Shown: positions 18,109 through 26,731 of the stretch, in pieces
Position numbering within the stretch: position 1 is the first letter of the stretch
Layout of the letters: the number at the start of each line of letters is the position of its first letter
From: Ramlibacter henchirensis
Lineage (GTDB): Bacteria; Pseudomonadota; Gammaproteobacteria; Burkholderiales; Burkholderiaceae_C
Direction of reading: 5' to 3'
NCBI RefSeq assembly: GCF_004682015.1
Contig: NZ_SMLM01000003.1
Location: 1-64,000, forward strand
Length of the DNA stretch: 64,000 bases
Notes under the pieces: generated by a model
What the model was told of the DNA's origin: nothing
The model's input: only the letters and a program-made list of their open reading frames with translations
Database searches by the model: none
Position numbers and translations under genes: made by a program

Positions 18109-19377
18109 ATGGCATTGATCGTTCACAAGTACGGCGGCACGTCGATGGGCTCGACCGAGCGCATCCGCAACGTCGCCAAGCGTGTCGCCAAGTGGGTTCG
18201 GGCCGGCCACCAGCTGGTGGTGGTGCCCAGCGCCATGAGCGGCGAGACCAACCGGCTGCTCGGCCTGGCGAAGGAACTCGCCCCCGCGAAACCCGGCGAC
18301 GCGTACCTGCGCGAGCTGGACATGCTGGGCTCCACCGGCGAGCAGGTCTCGGTGGGGCTGCTGTCCATCGCATTGCAGGCCGAGGGCCTCGAGTCCGTCA
18401 GCTACGCCGGCTGGCAGGTCCCCATCCGCACCAACAGCGCCTACACCAAGGCCCGCATCGAGTCGATCGACGACAAGAAGGTGCGCAAGGACTTGGCGGC
18501 CGGCAAGGTGGTCATCATCACCGGCTTCCAGGGCGTGGACGACAGCGGCAACATCACGACGCTGGGCCGCGGCGGCAGCGACACGTCGGCCGTCGCGGTG
18601 GCGGCCGCGATGCAGGCGGCGGAGTGCCTGATCTACACCGACGTCGACGGCGTCTACACGACCGACCCGCGCGTGGTGCCCGAGGCGCGTCGCCTGCACA
18701 CCGTCAGCTTCGAGGAGATGCTGGAGATGGCCTCCATGGGCTCCAAGGTGCTGCAGATCCGCTCGGTGGAATTCGCCGGCAAGTACAGGGTGCCGCTGCG
18801 CGTCCTGTCGAGCTTCACCCCTTGGGACATCCCGATCGAGGAAGAGGCCAAGTCCGGCACCCTGATCACATTCGAGGAAGACGAACAAATGGAACAAGCC
18901 GTCGTTTCCGGCATCGCCTTCAACCGCGACGAGGCCAAGGTGTCGATCCTGGGCGTGCCCGACAAGCCCGGCATCGCCTACAACATCCTGGGCGCCGTGG
19001 CCGATGCCAACATCGAGGTGGACGTCATCATCCAGAACCTCTCCAAGGAGGGGAAGACCGACTTCAGCTTCACCGTGCACCGCAACGACTACGCGCGCAC
19101 CGTGGACCTGCTCAAGTCCAAGGTCCTTCCCTCGCTGGGCACCGACCGGATCGAGGGCGACACGCGCATCTGCAAGGTGAGCATCGTGGGTATCGGCATG
19201 CGCAGCCACGTGGGCATCGCCAGCAAGATGTTCCGCGCGCTGGCCGAGGAGGGCATCAACATCCAGATGATCTCCACCAGCGAGATCAAGACCTCGGTCG
19301 TGATCGACGAGAAGTACATGGAACTGGCCGTGCGCGCCCTTCACCGCGCGTTCGACCTGGATCAGCCGGCCGCCTGA
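18109..19377 (+). CDS. lysC: Aspartate kinase
   Basis: LysC phosphorylates aspartate, the first step to lysine, methionine and threonine, and is usually feedback-inhibited through its ACT domains. The kinase motif KYGGTSMG is at residues 5-12 and the catalytic region GRGGSDTSAVAVAA follows; two ACT domains occupy about residues 265-422. From ATG 18109 the protein has 422 residues; the frame extends upstream to 18058 without similarity. There is an internal ATG near residue 261 in the context AACAAATG that resembles the separate beta-subunit start of Bacillus-type enzymes, but no evidence for its use. Confidence 0.97.
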   Translation: MALIVHKYGGTSMGSTERIRNVAKRVAKWVRAGHQLVVVPSAMSGETNRLLGLAKELAPAKPGDAYLRELDMLGSTGEQVSVGLLSIALQAEGLESVSYAGWQVPIRTNSAYTKARIESIDDKKVRKDLAAGKVVIITGFQGVDDSGNITTLGRGGSDTSAVAVAAAMQAAECLIYTDVDGVYTTDPRVVPEARRLHTVSFEEMLEMASMGSKVLQIRSVEFAGKYRVPLRVLSSFTPWDIPIEEEAKSGTLITFEEDEQMEQAVVSGIAFNRDEAKVSILGVPDKPGIAYNILGAVADANIEVDVIIQNLSKEGKTDFSFTVHRNDYARTVDLLKSKVLPSLGTDRIEGDTRICKVSIVGIGMRSHVGIASKMFRALAEEGINIQMISTSEIKTSVVIDEKYMELAVRALHRAFDLDQPAA

Positions 19378-19447
19378 AACCGCTCTCGAAAGAGCCAGCC
19401 GCCCGCCACTGCAGAGCGAATGCTTGGGGCATAATGCCCTTCGCGCT

Positions 19448-19540
19448 GGAGACGTGACCGAGAGGCCGAAGGTGCTCCCCTGCTAAGGGAGTATGCGGTG
19501 TAGAGCTGCATCGAGGGTTCGAATCCCTCCGTCTCCGCCA
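19448..19540 (+). tRNA. tRNA-Ser(GCU)
   Basis: This is a 93-nt class II tRNA. The acceptor stem GGAGACG pairs with CGTCTCC, discriminator G, CCA encoded. The anticodon stem CTCCC/GGGAG holds loop CTGCTAA with anticodon GCT, reading AGC/AGU. A long variable arm and the T loop GGTTCGAATCC are present. CATAAT at 19430-19435 is a likely -10 element, and a terminator follows at 19552. Confidence 0.97.
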
Positions 19541-19551
19541 GCGCAGACCAG

Positions 19552-19581
19552 AACGCGCCATCCGGCGCGTTTTGTTTTTTG
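19552..19581 (+). terminator. Rho-independent terminator after tRNA-Ser
   Basis: AACGCGCC (19552-19559) and GGCGCGTT (19564-19571) form an 8-bp stem with ATCC loop, followed by TTGTTTTTT. Confidence 0.88.
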
Positions 19582-19632
19582 TTCTGGCTTCTGTATCGCT
19601 TCGCCCACGACGGCCGCGAGAAAGCAGGGGAA

Positions 19633-19660
19633 TGCCCGCCACTGTTGGTAACGGCGGGCA
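19633..19660 (+). promoter_or_regulatory. Leader hairpin upstream of the aryl polyene operon
   Basis: TGCCCGCC and GGCGGGCA form a perfect 8-bp stem with a 12-base loop in the 140-base gap before apeC. No T-tract follows. I see no convincing sigma-70 hexamers here, so the operon promoter is not located. The hairpin may be part of the 5' leader or an operator. Confidence 0.35.
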
Positions 19661-19723
19661 GGCGCGCGCAGGACATCCATTACCATTCTTCGGTCACGGA
19701 TGAGTTCTGTCCGAAGGGGCCAA

Positions 19724-20470
19724 ATGGGAGTGCGTTTTGCGATCGTGGACTGGACCGCCCTGGCCCCCGGTCTCGCCGCGCGCACGGATTGGCAGGCCTG
19801 GTCCCGGGCACCGCAGCGGCCCGAGGGCGCACTCGAGGCGAAGCTCGACGCGATGCCCGCCATGCAGCGGCGGCGCCTCAATCCGCTGGGGCGCGCCGCA
19901 GCGCAGGCGGCTTGGGACTGCCACTCGCCCGATGGTCAAACACCCGTCGTTTTCGCTTCCGGCTATGGCGATGCCCAGCGCTGCCTGCAGCTGCTCAAGG
20001 AGTTCGCCGCCAGCGGTGAAGCCTCCCCCACCGACTTCGCGCTGTCCGTCCACAACGCCATCGGCGCCATGTACTCCATCGCGCGCGGGGACGGCGCGAG
20101 CTACAGCAGCGTGGCGGCGGGCGCCGCCAGCGCCGCGGCCGGTGTGCTGGAAGCCTGCGCGCTGCTGGCCCAGGGCGCTTCCGAGGTGCTGCTCGTCTGC
20201 TATGAGAGTCCCTTGCCCGGCGAGTACGGGGCGTTCGAGCGCGAGCCGCAATGCCCGTACGCCTGGGCCTGGCGCATCGCGCCCGCGCAAGATGGCCGGC
20301 CGCACTTCTCGCTCGCGTGGACGGATGCCGCTGATGCGGATTCCAAGGAGGCTGTCGACGGAGACGGTCTTCCCTTCGGCCTCGAATCCCTGCGCTTCGC
20401 GATCTCGTCCGATGCCCAACTCTGCGCTCGCGCCGAAGGCACGCGGTGGACCTGGAGCCGCCATGCGTGA
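19724..20470 (+). CDS. apeC: Aryl polyene chain-length factor / ketosynthase-like protein
   Basis: A KS-fold protein (Ketoacyl-synt_2 type) of 248 residues that in characterised aryl polyene systems pairs with ApeO as its chain-length factor. In the position of the KS active-site cysteine it has SVAAGAASAAAG, with no Cys, as expected of a non-catalytic partner. VHNAIGAMYSIARGD is family-typical. ATG 19724 is chosen for its AAGGGG ribosome site; an ATG at 19700 is less well placed. It is the first gene of the cluster and overlaps the next by eight bases. Confidence 0.88.
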   Translation: MGVRFAIVDWTALAPGLAARTDWQAWSRAPQRPEGALEAKLDAMPAMQRRRLNPLGRAAAQAAWDCHSPDGQTPVVFASGYGDAQRCLQLLKEFAASGEASPTDFALSVHNAIGAMYSIARGDGASYSSVAAGAASAAAGVLEACALLAQGASEVLLVCYESPLPGEYGAFEREPQCPYAWAWRIAPAQDGRPHFSLAWTDAADADSKEAVDGDGLPFGLESLRFAISSDAQLCARAEGTRWTWSRHA

Positions 20471-21239
20471 CCGCCTCGAGCGGGGCTGGCGCGTTTTGGC
20501 CACCGGCCTTTGTTTCGCCTCGTTCAGCCTGGGCAGCTTGATGCTCGGCGCGATGGTCTTTCCGTTCCTTCGGCTGGCGATCCGCAACCGCGCGCGGAGG
20601 GTGGCGATCGCGCGGCAAGTGATCCGCGGCATGTTCCGATTGTTCGTCGGCATGATGCGCGCGACTGGCGTCCTCACCATCGAGGTGTGCGGCGCCGAAC
20701 GGCTTCGCGGCGGCGGGCGCCTGATCCTCGCCAACCACCCGACGCTGATCGACGTCGTCCTGCTGCTGGCGCTGGTGGACCGCGGCGATTGCGTCATCAA
20801 GGGCGCCCTGGGTCGCAATCCGATCATGCGCGGCACGGTGCGCGGCGCCGGCTTCGTCTTCAACGACGGCGGCGGCGAGGAACTGCTGGCCGACTGCGTG
20901 CAGTCGGTGCGCACCGGGAACAACCTGATCATCTTCCCCGAGGGCACGCGCACCTCGCGCGACGAGCCGATCCGCCTGCAGCGCGGGGCGGCCCGCGTCG
21001 CGGTGCACGGGGAACTCGACATCACGCCGGTGCGGATCGTCTGCACGCCCGCCACGCTCGCCAAAGGCGAGAAGTGGTACCGGGTGCCGCCGCGCCGGGT
21101 GCACTTCCGCATCGAGGTGGGCGAGCCCATCGCGGTCTCGCCCTTCATCGACGCATCCCCGACGGCGGCGCTCGCCGCGCGGCGCCTCACCCGCCATCTC
21201 ACCGACTACTTCTCACGAGAGGAAGTTGCAATTGCTTGA
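20463..21239 (+). CDS. apeD: Lysophospholipid-type acyltransferase of the aryl polyene cluster
   Basis: A 1-acyl-glycerol-3-phosphate acyltransferase-like (PlsC/LPLAT) membrane protein, 258 residues. The catalytic NHPTLIDVV (HX4D) and FPEGTRTS motifs are present after an N-terminal membrane segment (about residues 9-35). In aryl polyene clusters ApeD-type enzymes are thought to build the lipid anchor of the pigment in the outer membrane. ATG 20463 overlaps apeC; its stop overlaps the ACP gene by up to 14 bases. Confidence 0.88.
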   Translation: MRDRLERGWRVLATGLCFASFSLGSLMLGAMVFPFLRLAIRNRARRVAIARQVIRGMFRLFVGMMRATGVLTIEVCGAERLRGGGRLILANHPTLIDVVLLLALVDRGDCVIKGALGRNPIMRGTVRGAGFVFNDGGGEELLADCVQSVRTGNNLIIFPEGTRTSRDEPIRLQRGAARVAVHGELDITPVRIVCTPATLAKGEKWYRVPPRRVHFRIEVGEPIAVSPFIDASPTAALAARRLTRHLTDYFSREEVAIA

Positions 21240-21513
21240 ACAAGAAATCAAGGAACTGATCGTGTCCGTCCTGTCGCTGGAGGACCTGCGGCCGGACGAC
21301 ATCGACACGAACGCGCCTCTCTTCGTCGAAGGCCTTGGGCTGGACTCGATCGATGCGCTGGAACTCGGCGTCGCGCTGCAGAAGCGCTACGGCGTCACCA
21401 TGTCCGCCGATGCGGCCCAGACGCGAGCCCACTTCCACAGCGTCGCGTCGCTGGCGCGCTTCGTCGCGGCCGTGCGCGGCACGGCCGCATCCGCTTCCAC
21501 CCAAGCCAGGTGA
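21226..21513 (+). CDS. apeE: Acyl carrier protein 1 of the aryl polyene cluster
   Basis: A small acidic ACP of about 95 residues whose serine in GLDSIDALEL (S41) receives phosphopantetheine. It carries the growing polyene or starter. Starts are TTG at 21226 or TTG at 21232; the GAGAGGAAG ribosome site at 21217-21225 favours 21232. It is followed by a second ACP after four bases. The phosphopantetheinyl transferase at the end of the cluster is its likely activator. Confidence 0.9.
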   Translation: MQLLEQEIKELIVSVLSLEDLRPDDIDTNAPLFVEGLGLDSIDALELGVALQKRYGVTMSADAAQTRAHFHSVASLARFVAAVRGTAASASTQAR

Positions 21514-21517
21514 TCGC

Positions 21518-21775
21518 ATGACCAAGGACGAGATCCACCAACGCATCGCGACCATCCTGGAGGAGGCCTTCGAGGTCGACCGCAGCAAGGTCACGCTCGA
21601 AGCGAAGCTCTATGACGACCTGGAGATCGACAGCATCGACGCCGTGGACTTGATCGTGCAACTCAAGCCGCTGGTCGGCCGGCGCCTCGAGCCGGACGCA
21701 TTCAAGTCGGTGCGCACCGTGTCCGACGTCGTCGAGGCCCTGTACGGCCTCGTGAACAACCCGACCACCGCCTGA
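21518..21775 (+). CDS. apeF: Acyl carrier protein 2 of the aryl polyene cluster
   Basis: A second ACP, 85 residues, with DLEIDSIDAVDL (S39 as attachment site). Paired ACPs are a constant feature of aryl polyene clusters, and the two probably serve different steps or partners. The ATG is preceded by CCAGGTGA. Confidence 0.9.
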   Translation: MTKDEIHQRIATILEEAFEVDRSKVTLEAKLYDDLEIDSIDAVDLIVQLKPLVGRRLEPDAFKSVRTVSDVVEALYGLVNNPTTA

Positions 21776-21782
21776 GTCGCAG

Positions 21783-22346
21783 GTGCAGGCCGGCGTGAAA
21801 GTCGTGCTGACGGCGGCCACGGTCGTCTACCCGCTCGTGGTCTACCTGGGCTTCGGGCGGTGGAATCCCGTCTGGATCGCCTTGCTGCTCGCGGGCCTGA
21901 TGGTCCTGCGCGCGTGGAGCGGGCGCGATCCGGTGTGGCTGGCCGCGGCCGCCGGCGCGGCACTGCTCGGCGCGGCAGCCGGGCTGGACGGCAGCTACCT
22001 GCCGCTGAAGCTGTACCCGTTGATGGTCAGCGCGGTGCTGCTGGCCGTGTTCTCCTTCAGCCTGCTGCGGCCGCCGACCGTGGTCGAGCGGATCGCACGC
22101 CTGGGCGAACCCGACCTGCCGCCCGAGGCGGTCGCGTACACACGCAAGGTCACGATCGCCTGGTGCGGCTTCTTCGTCGTGAACGGGGGCATCTCCGCCG
22201 CTACGGCGCTCTGGGGCAGCGAGCAGTCCTGGCTGCTCTACAACGGCCTGCTGTCGTACGTGTTCATCGGCCTGTTCTTCGCGGGCGAATGGATGCTGCG
22301 CCGGCGCGTGCGTGCGCGCCTCGCGACGGGCTCGGGCCATGGCTGA
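21783..22346 (+). CDS. apeG: Aryl polyene cluster integral membrane protein
   Basis: A COG4648-type membrane protein of 187 residues with about five to six hydrophobic segments (starting VVLTAATVVYPLVVYLG) and a basic C terminus RRRVRARLA. Its role is not established; conservation inside aryl polyene clusters suggests a part in assembly or transport at the inner membrane. GTG start at 21783; the stop overlaps the ligase gene by eight bases. Confidence 0.83.
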   Translation: MQAGVKVVLTAATVVYPLVVYLGFGRWNPVWIALLLAGLMVLRAWSGRDPVWLAAAAGAALLGAAAGLDGSYLPLKLYPLMVSAVLLAVFSFSLLRPPTVVERIARLGEPDLPPEAVAYTRKVTIAWCGFFVVNGGISAATALWGSEQSWLLYNGLLSYVFIGLFFAGEWMLRRRVRARLATGSGHG

Positions 22347-24033
22347 CTGGATCCCGCTCGCTCGCGTGGCCTTGCCAGGGGCTTCCAATCGTCCGGTGGC
22401 GCTCCGCGGCGGCGTGGTGCTGGACCACGGGCGCTTCGCGGCCGACGTGGCGCGCTGGCGCGAAGCGTTCTCTCGCGTCGGCGGTGAGAAGGTGGCGCTG
22501 CATTTCGCCGACAGTTACGACTTCGGTTGCGCGCTGTTCGGCGCCTGGCACGCCGGCAAGGTCCCGGTGCTTCCGGGCGATGCCCAGCCGGACACGCTCG
22601 AGCGCCTGCTGCCGCAGGTGGCCGCATGCGCGGGCGAACTGCCCGGGGCCATCGTCCCGCCCGCGACCGGACGGCCCGGCGACTTGCAGGAGCTCGACCC
22701 GCACGCCGCACGCCTCTTGATCTACACCTCCGGTTCCAGCGGCAAGCCCCTTGCGATTCCCAAGCGGCTGGCCCAGCTCGACGCCGAAGTGCGGCACCAG
22801 GAAGCCGTGTTCGGCGCACGGCTCGATGCCGAAGGCCCGGTGGTGATCCACGCCACGGTTTCGCACCAGCACATCTACGGGCTCCTCTTCCTCACGATAT
22901 GGCCGCTGGCGGCGGGGCGCTGCGTCTCCGCCGAGAAGCTGGAGTACCCCGAGCAACTGGCCGCGCGGCTGGCGCAGGGCTCCTGCGTGCTGGTGTCGAG
23001 TCCGGCGCACCTGCGCCGCATCCCCGAGTCGCTGGACTGGAGCGGCGCGCGCAGCCACCTGCGCGCCGTGTTCTCCTCCGGCGGTCCGCTGCCGCCCGAG
23101 AGCTCGCAGGGTGCCCACGAGCTCTGGGGCCAGTCGCCCATCGAGGTGTACGGCAGCTCCGAAACCGGCGGCGTCGCGTGGCGCCAGCGCGCCTACGACG
23201 GGGACGCCTGGACGCCATTGCCCGGCGTGCACTGGCGCCTGGAGGAGGGCACGCTGCACGTGCGCTCCGCGCACCTGGAGAACGATGATTGGTGGGAGAC
23301 CTCCGACGTCGCAAAGGCATTGCCCGACGGCCGCTTCGTGCTGAAGGGGCGCGTGGACCGGATCGTGAAGGTCGAGGAGAAGCGCGTCTCGCTGCCCGCG
23401 ATGGAGAAGGCGCTGCAGGCCGGCGGTCTCATCGCCGAGGCGAAGGTGCTGCCCCTGGAGGACCGTGGCGCGACGCGGCTTGCGGTCGTCGCCGTGCCGA
23501 CGTCCGCCGGCTGGGACGCGCTGCGCACCCAGGGCAAGCGCGAGTTCAACGAGCAACTTCGCAGCGATTTGCTGCGCGGTTTCGAACGCGTGGTGCTGCC
23601 CCGGCGCTTCCGCTTCGTGCGCGAACTGCCGGTCAACACCCAGGGCAAGTCCACCGAAGCGCTGCTGAGTGCGCTGTTCCAGCCGGACCTGCCGTCCGTG
23701 CAATGGCGCGTGCAAGGGCCGCAAGCGGCTGTCGCGACGCTGGACATCGTTCCACAACTGCGAGTGCTGGACGGCCACTTCCCGGGCGCGCCGGTGCTGC
23801 CCGGGGTGGCGCAACTGCACTGGGCCGCGGTGCTCGGTCGGCAGTCCTTTCCTTTGCCCGGGCGCTTCGTGCGCGCCGAGCAGCTCAAGTTCCAGATGCC
23901 CATCGTGCCGCCGCTGCAGCTCGATCTCTCGCTCGAGTGGGATGCGCAGCGCCAGTGCATGAATTTCTCTTACACGTCCGCACTCGGCACGCATTCCTGC
24001 GGCCGGCTCGTGTTCCGGCCCGACGATGTTTGA
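22339..24033 (+). CDS. apeH-apeI: Fused aryl polyene AMP-ligase and hot-dog dehydratase
   Basis: 564 residues. Residues about 1-450 are an ANL adenylating enzyme: P-loop YTSGSSGKP, YGSSETGG, and TSDVAKALPDGRFVLKGRVD ending in the lysine-bearing NTQGKSTEALL. It would activate the aromatic starter acid and load it on an ACP. Residues about 455-564 are a FabZ/FabA-like hot-dog domain with DGHFPGAPVLPGVAQLHWA. These two activities are separate genes (apeH, apeI) in the characterised clusters. In the dehydratase the position of the catalytic acid, usually Asp or Glu in this motif, is occupied by His (QLHW). The histidine of GHFP is kept. Confidence 0.87.
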   Translation: MADWIPLARVALPGASNRPVALRGGVVLDHGRFAADVARWREAFSRVGGEKVALHFADSYDFGCALFGAWHAGKVPVLPGDAQPDTLERLLPQVAACAGELPGAIVPPATGRPGDLQELDPHAARLLIYTSGSSGKPLAIPKRLAQLDAEVRHQEAVFGARLDAEGPVVIHATVSHQHIYGLLFLTIWPLAAGRCVSAEKLEYPEQLAARLAQGSCVLVSSPAHLRRIPESLDWSGARSHLRAVFSSGGPLPPESSQGAHELWGQSPIEVYGSSETGGVAWRQRAYDGDAWTPLPGVHWRLEEGTLHVRSAHLENDDWWETSDVAKALPDGRFVLKGRVDRIVKVEEKRVSLPAMEKALQAGGLIAEAKVLPLEDRGATRLAVVAVPTSAGWDALRTQGKREFNEQLRSDLLRGFERVVLPRRFRFVRELPVNTQGKSTEALLSALFQPDLPSVQWRVQGPQAAVATLDIVPQLRVLDGHFPGAPVLPGVAQLHWAAVLGRQSFPLPGRFVRAEQLKFQMPIVPPLQLDLSLEWDAQRQCMNFSYTSALGTHSCGRLVFRPDDV

Positions 24034-24763
24034 TCCTGTCGTCGTCATCCCCGTCTTCAACCATCCGGCGACCATCGGCGGCATGGTCGCGCAGGTGCGC
24101 GCCCACGGGCTGCGCTGCATCCTCGTCGACGATGGCAGCGATCGGGAGTGCGCCGGGGTCCTCGATGCGCTGGCGCGTCAGGACGACGCAATCGCCCTCG
24201 TGCGCCTGCCGCGCAACCGGGGGAAGGGCGCTGCCATGGTCGCGGGCTTTCGCGAGGCGGGACGCCGCGGCCACAGCCACGTGCTGCAGATCGACGCCGA
24301 CGGGCAGCACGCCTGCGCGGACATCCCGCGCTTCCTCGCGCAAGCCCGTGCGCATCCAAAGGCCGTGATCGCCGGGTGCCCGCTGTACGACGCCAGCGTG
24401 CCTCGCGGGCGCCTGCTGGGAAGGTATGCCACGCACGTCTGGGTCTGGATCAACACGCTCTCGTTCGACATCCGCGACTCGATGTGCGGCTTCCGCGTGT
24501 ACCCGCTCGCAAGCCTGCTGCCGCTGCTCGATGCGGTGAAGATCGGCCGTCGGATGGAGTTCGACAGCGACGTGATCGTTCGTTTGCACTGGCGCGGCGT
24601 GCCCGTGGTGAACCAGCCGACGCGCGTCACGTATCCGCAGGACGGCGTTTCGCACTTCCGCATGTGGCGCGACAACGTCCGCATCTCGGCCATGCACGCA
24701 CGCCTCTTCGCGGGAATGCTGTGCCGCGCGCCGCTGCTGCTCTGGCGAAAGGTGGCTGCGTGA
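24026..24763 (+). CDS. apeJ: Family 2 glycosyltransferase of the aryl polyene cluster
   Basis: A GT-A fold glycosyltransferase, 245 residues. N-terminal VVVIPVFNHPATI, nucleotide-binding VDDGSD, and the metal motif QIDADGQH are intact. It has no clear membrane helices apart from a hydrophobic stretch near the C terminus. In reference clusters ApeJ joins this domain to an acyltransferase; here the two are consecutive genes overlapping by four bases (GTGA). Likely role: sugar addition during construction of the pigment's lipid anchor. Confidence 0.85.
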   Translation: MFDPVVVIPVFNHPATIGGMVAQVRAHGLRCILVDDGSDRECAGVLDALARQDDAIALVRLPRNRGKGAAMVAGFREAGRRGHSHVLQIDADGQHACADIPRFLAQARAHPKAVIAGCPLYDASVPRGRLLGRYATHVWVWINTLSFDIRDSMCGFRVYPLASLLPLLDAVKIGRRMEFDSDVIVRLHWRGVPVVNQPTRVTYPQDGVSHFRMWRDNVRISAMHARLFAGMLCRAPLLLWRKVAA

Positions 24764-25692
24764 GCATTGCAGCGCGCGGCGTCCACTGGGCCCGCATCGG
24801 CGAATCCACTTTCGCCGCTGGCATCTGGTTCCTCTATGGTGTGAACGCCGTCGCCGGGCGCCGGGTACTGCGGCTGCTGCTCTGGCCGGTGGTGCTGTTC
24901 TACGCGTGCACCCAGCCACGGGCGCGGCGGGCCTCGCTCGATTACCTGCGGCGGATCGAGGCGGCGCACGGCGTGCTGGGCGAGCCGCCGCGCGCACGCC
25001 ATTGGCTGCGGCACCTGATGGCCTTCGCGGAAACGCTGGTCGACAAGCTGCTGGCGACTTCGGGCCGCTACCGCTTCGCGCACGTCCGCATCGAGGGGCA
25101 GCAACAGGTCGAGCGGCTGCTGGCCGAAGGCCGCGGCGCCGTGCTCGTCACCGCGCACGTCGGCTGCCTCGAGTTGTGTCAGGCCCTCGCGTCGCGCATG
25201 CCGGCGCTGCGGCTCACGGTGCTCGTGCACACCCGCCATGCGGAGCGCTTCAATGCCATCCTCCGCCGGCTCAATCCCGAGAGCCGTGTCGAACTGCTGC
25301 AGGTCACCGACGTCAATGCGGCCACGGCCGTGGAGCTGGAGAAGATCGTGCGCGCCGGCGGCTTCGTCGCGATTGCAGGCGATCGCGTTCCCGTCGATGG
25401 CGGGCGGATCGCGCGGGTGCCGTTCCTGGGAGCACCCGCGGAGTTCCCGGTGGGTGCGTACGTGCTGGCCTCGCTGCTCGCATGCCCGCTGCTGATGCTC
25501 GGCTGCGTGCGCGAGGGCGGAGGGCATGTCGTGCGCTTCGAGGCCCTGGCCGAAAGCGTCGAGCTGCCGCGGACGGGCCGGACGCAGGCGCTGGAGCAGT
25601 ACGCGGCCTCGTTCGCGCAGCGCCTCGAAGCCCTGCTGGTGCGCTCGCCGTACGAGTGGTTCAACTTCTACCCGTTCTGGTCCCGGACATGA
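24760..25692 (+). CDS. LpxL-type acyltransferase of the aryl polyene cluster
   Basis: 310 residues, lauroyl/myristoyl acyltransferase (LpxL-like) family: TAHVGCLELCQAL holds the HX4E catalytic motif, and the C terminus YEWFNFYPFW is family-typical. It corresponds to the C-terminal half of the fused ApeJ in other clusters. GTG start at 24760 overlaps the glycosyltransferase stop. It probably acylates the glycosylated carrier lipid at the inner membrane. ATGA overlap with the thioesterase gene. Confidence 0.85.
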   Translation: MSIAARGVHWARIGESTFAAGIWFLYGVNAVAGRRVLRLLLWPVVLFYACTQPRARRASLDYLRRIEAAHGVLGEPPRARHWLRHLMAFAETLVDKLLATSGRYRFAHVRIEGQQQVERLLAEGRGAVLVTAHVGCLELCQALASRMPALRLTVLVHTRHAERFNAILRRLNPESRVELLQVTDVNAATAVELEKIVRAGGFVAIAGDRVPVDGGRIARVPFLGAPAEFPVGAYVLASLLACPLLMLGCVREGGGHVVRFEALAESVELPRTGRTQALEQYAASFAQRLEALLVRSPYEWFNFYPFWSRT

Positions 25693-26111
25693 GCGCATCC
25701 CTCGACCTGAGCCACGAGATCGAGGTGGTCCCCGCCTTCTACGACATCGACCCGATGGAGATCGTCTGGCACGGGCACTACGTCAAGTACCTGGAGCTCG
25801 CACGCTCGGCGCTGCTGCGGAAGTTCGATTACGACTATCCCAGGATGCGGGCCTCGGGCTACGCCTGGCCGATCGTCGAGATGCGACTGAAGTACGTGCG
25901 GCCCGCGGAGCTGGGACAGCGCCTGATCGTCCGGGCTGAGGTCCTGGAGTGGGAGAACCGGCTGCGCATCGGCTACCGCATCCGCGATGCGGCCACGTCT
26001 CGCAAGCTCACCGAGGCCAGCACGATCCAGGTCGCGGTGGACCTCGCCACGCGCGAGATGCTCTACGTCTGCCCGGGCGTTCTCTGGCAGCGCCTGGGGG
26101 TGCGGCCGTGA
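25689..26111 (+). CDS. apeK: Hot-dog thioesterase of the aryl polyene cluster
   Basis: A 4-hydroxybenzoyl-CoA thioesterase-type protein of 140 residues. The catalytic aspartate motif is YDIDPMEIVWHGHYVKYLE. It would release the product or edit stalled acyl-ACPs. Overlap of four bases on both sides indicates translational coupling. Confidence 0.9.
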   Translation: MSASLDLSHEIEVVPAFYDIDPMEIVWHGHYVKYLELARSALLRKFDYDYPRMRASGYAWPIVEMRLKYVRPAELGQRLIVRAEVLEWENRLRIGYRIRDAATSRKLTEASTIQVAVDLATREMLYVCPGVLWQRLGVRP

Positions 26112-26731
26112 TCACGCGCAGGGCGCTCTGCGTCGTGTTGGCTTCAGCTCCGGCCCTTCTGAGGGCCGAGAGCCTGTCGCCGCTGTTGCGCGAAGTGCGC
26201 CAGCGGCTCGTGAACGAGCCGGTGGTTCGCGGCGGCTTCGAGCAGCACAAGACGGTCAAGGGATTCCGCAATCCGCTGGTCTCCAGCGGCGACTTCGTCG
26301 TGGCGCGCGGGCAGGGCGTCCTCTGGCGCACCCGGCAGCCGTTCGCCTCGACCCTCGTCGTCACCCGGGACCGCGTGCTCGCCCGCCAGGCCGACGGCAC
26401 GGTCGTGCGGCGCCTGAACGCGAACGAGGAGCCAGCCGTTCGCGCAGTGAGCGAAACCCTGTTCGGCGTGATGGCCGCCGAGTTCTCCGCGCTGGCGCAG
26501 CGGTTCCAGATCGATGGCGAGTCCGGTACGGGCGCAGGAGAGTGGCGCCTCGCGCTGCTGCCGCTCCAGCCCTCTCTGGCGCGCTGGGTCCAGCGCGTGG
26601 AGCTGCAAGGCGACCGCTTCCTGCGCAGCATCCGGATGCACGAAGCCAGCGGCGACCAGACGCAGATCCGTCTCGCGCGGCACGCGACCGGCTCGGCCAT
26701 AACGGCGGACGAGGAGGCCCAGTTTGAGTGA
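26108..26731 (+). CDS. apeL: LolA-like periplasmic lipid carrier of the aryl polyene cluster
   Basis: 207 residues with a short signal sequence (TRRALCVVLASAPALLRA) from GTG 26108. The LolA-like beta-barrel features GGFEQHKTVKGF and QGVLWRTRQPF are recognisable. In this setting it probably carries the lipid-linked pigment across the periplasm from the adjacent MMPL exporter. It overlaps the thioesterase by four bases and the exporter by eight. Confidence 0.85.
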   Translation: MITRRALCVVLASAPALLRAESLSPLLREVRQRLVNEPVVRGGFEQHKTVKGFRNPLVSSGDFVVARGQGVLWRTRQPFASTLVVTRDRVLARQADGTVVRRLNANEEPAVRAVSETLFGVMAAEFSALAQRFQIDGESGTGAGEWRLALLPLQPSLARWVQRVELQGDRFLRSIRMHEASGDQTQIRLARHATGSAITADEEAQFE

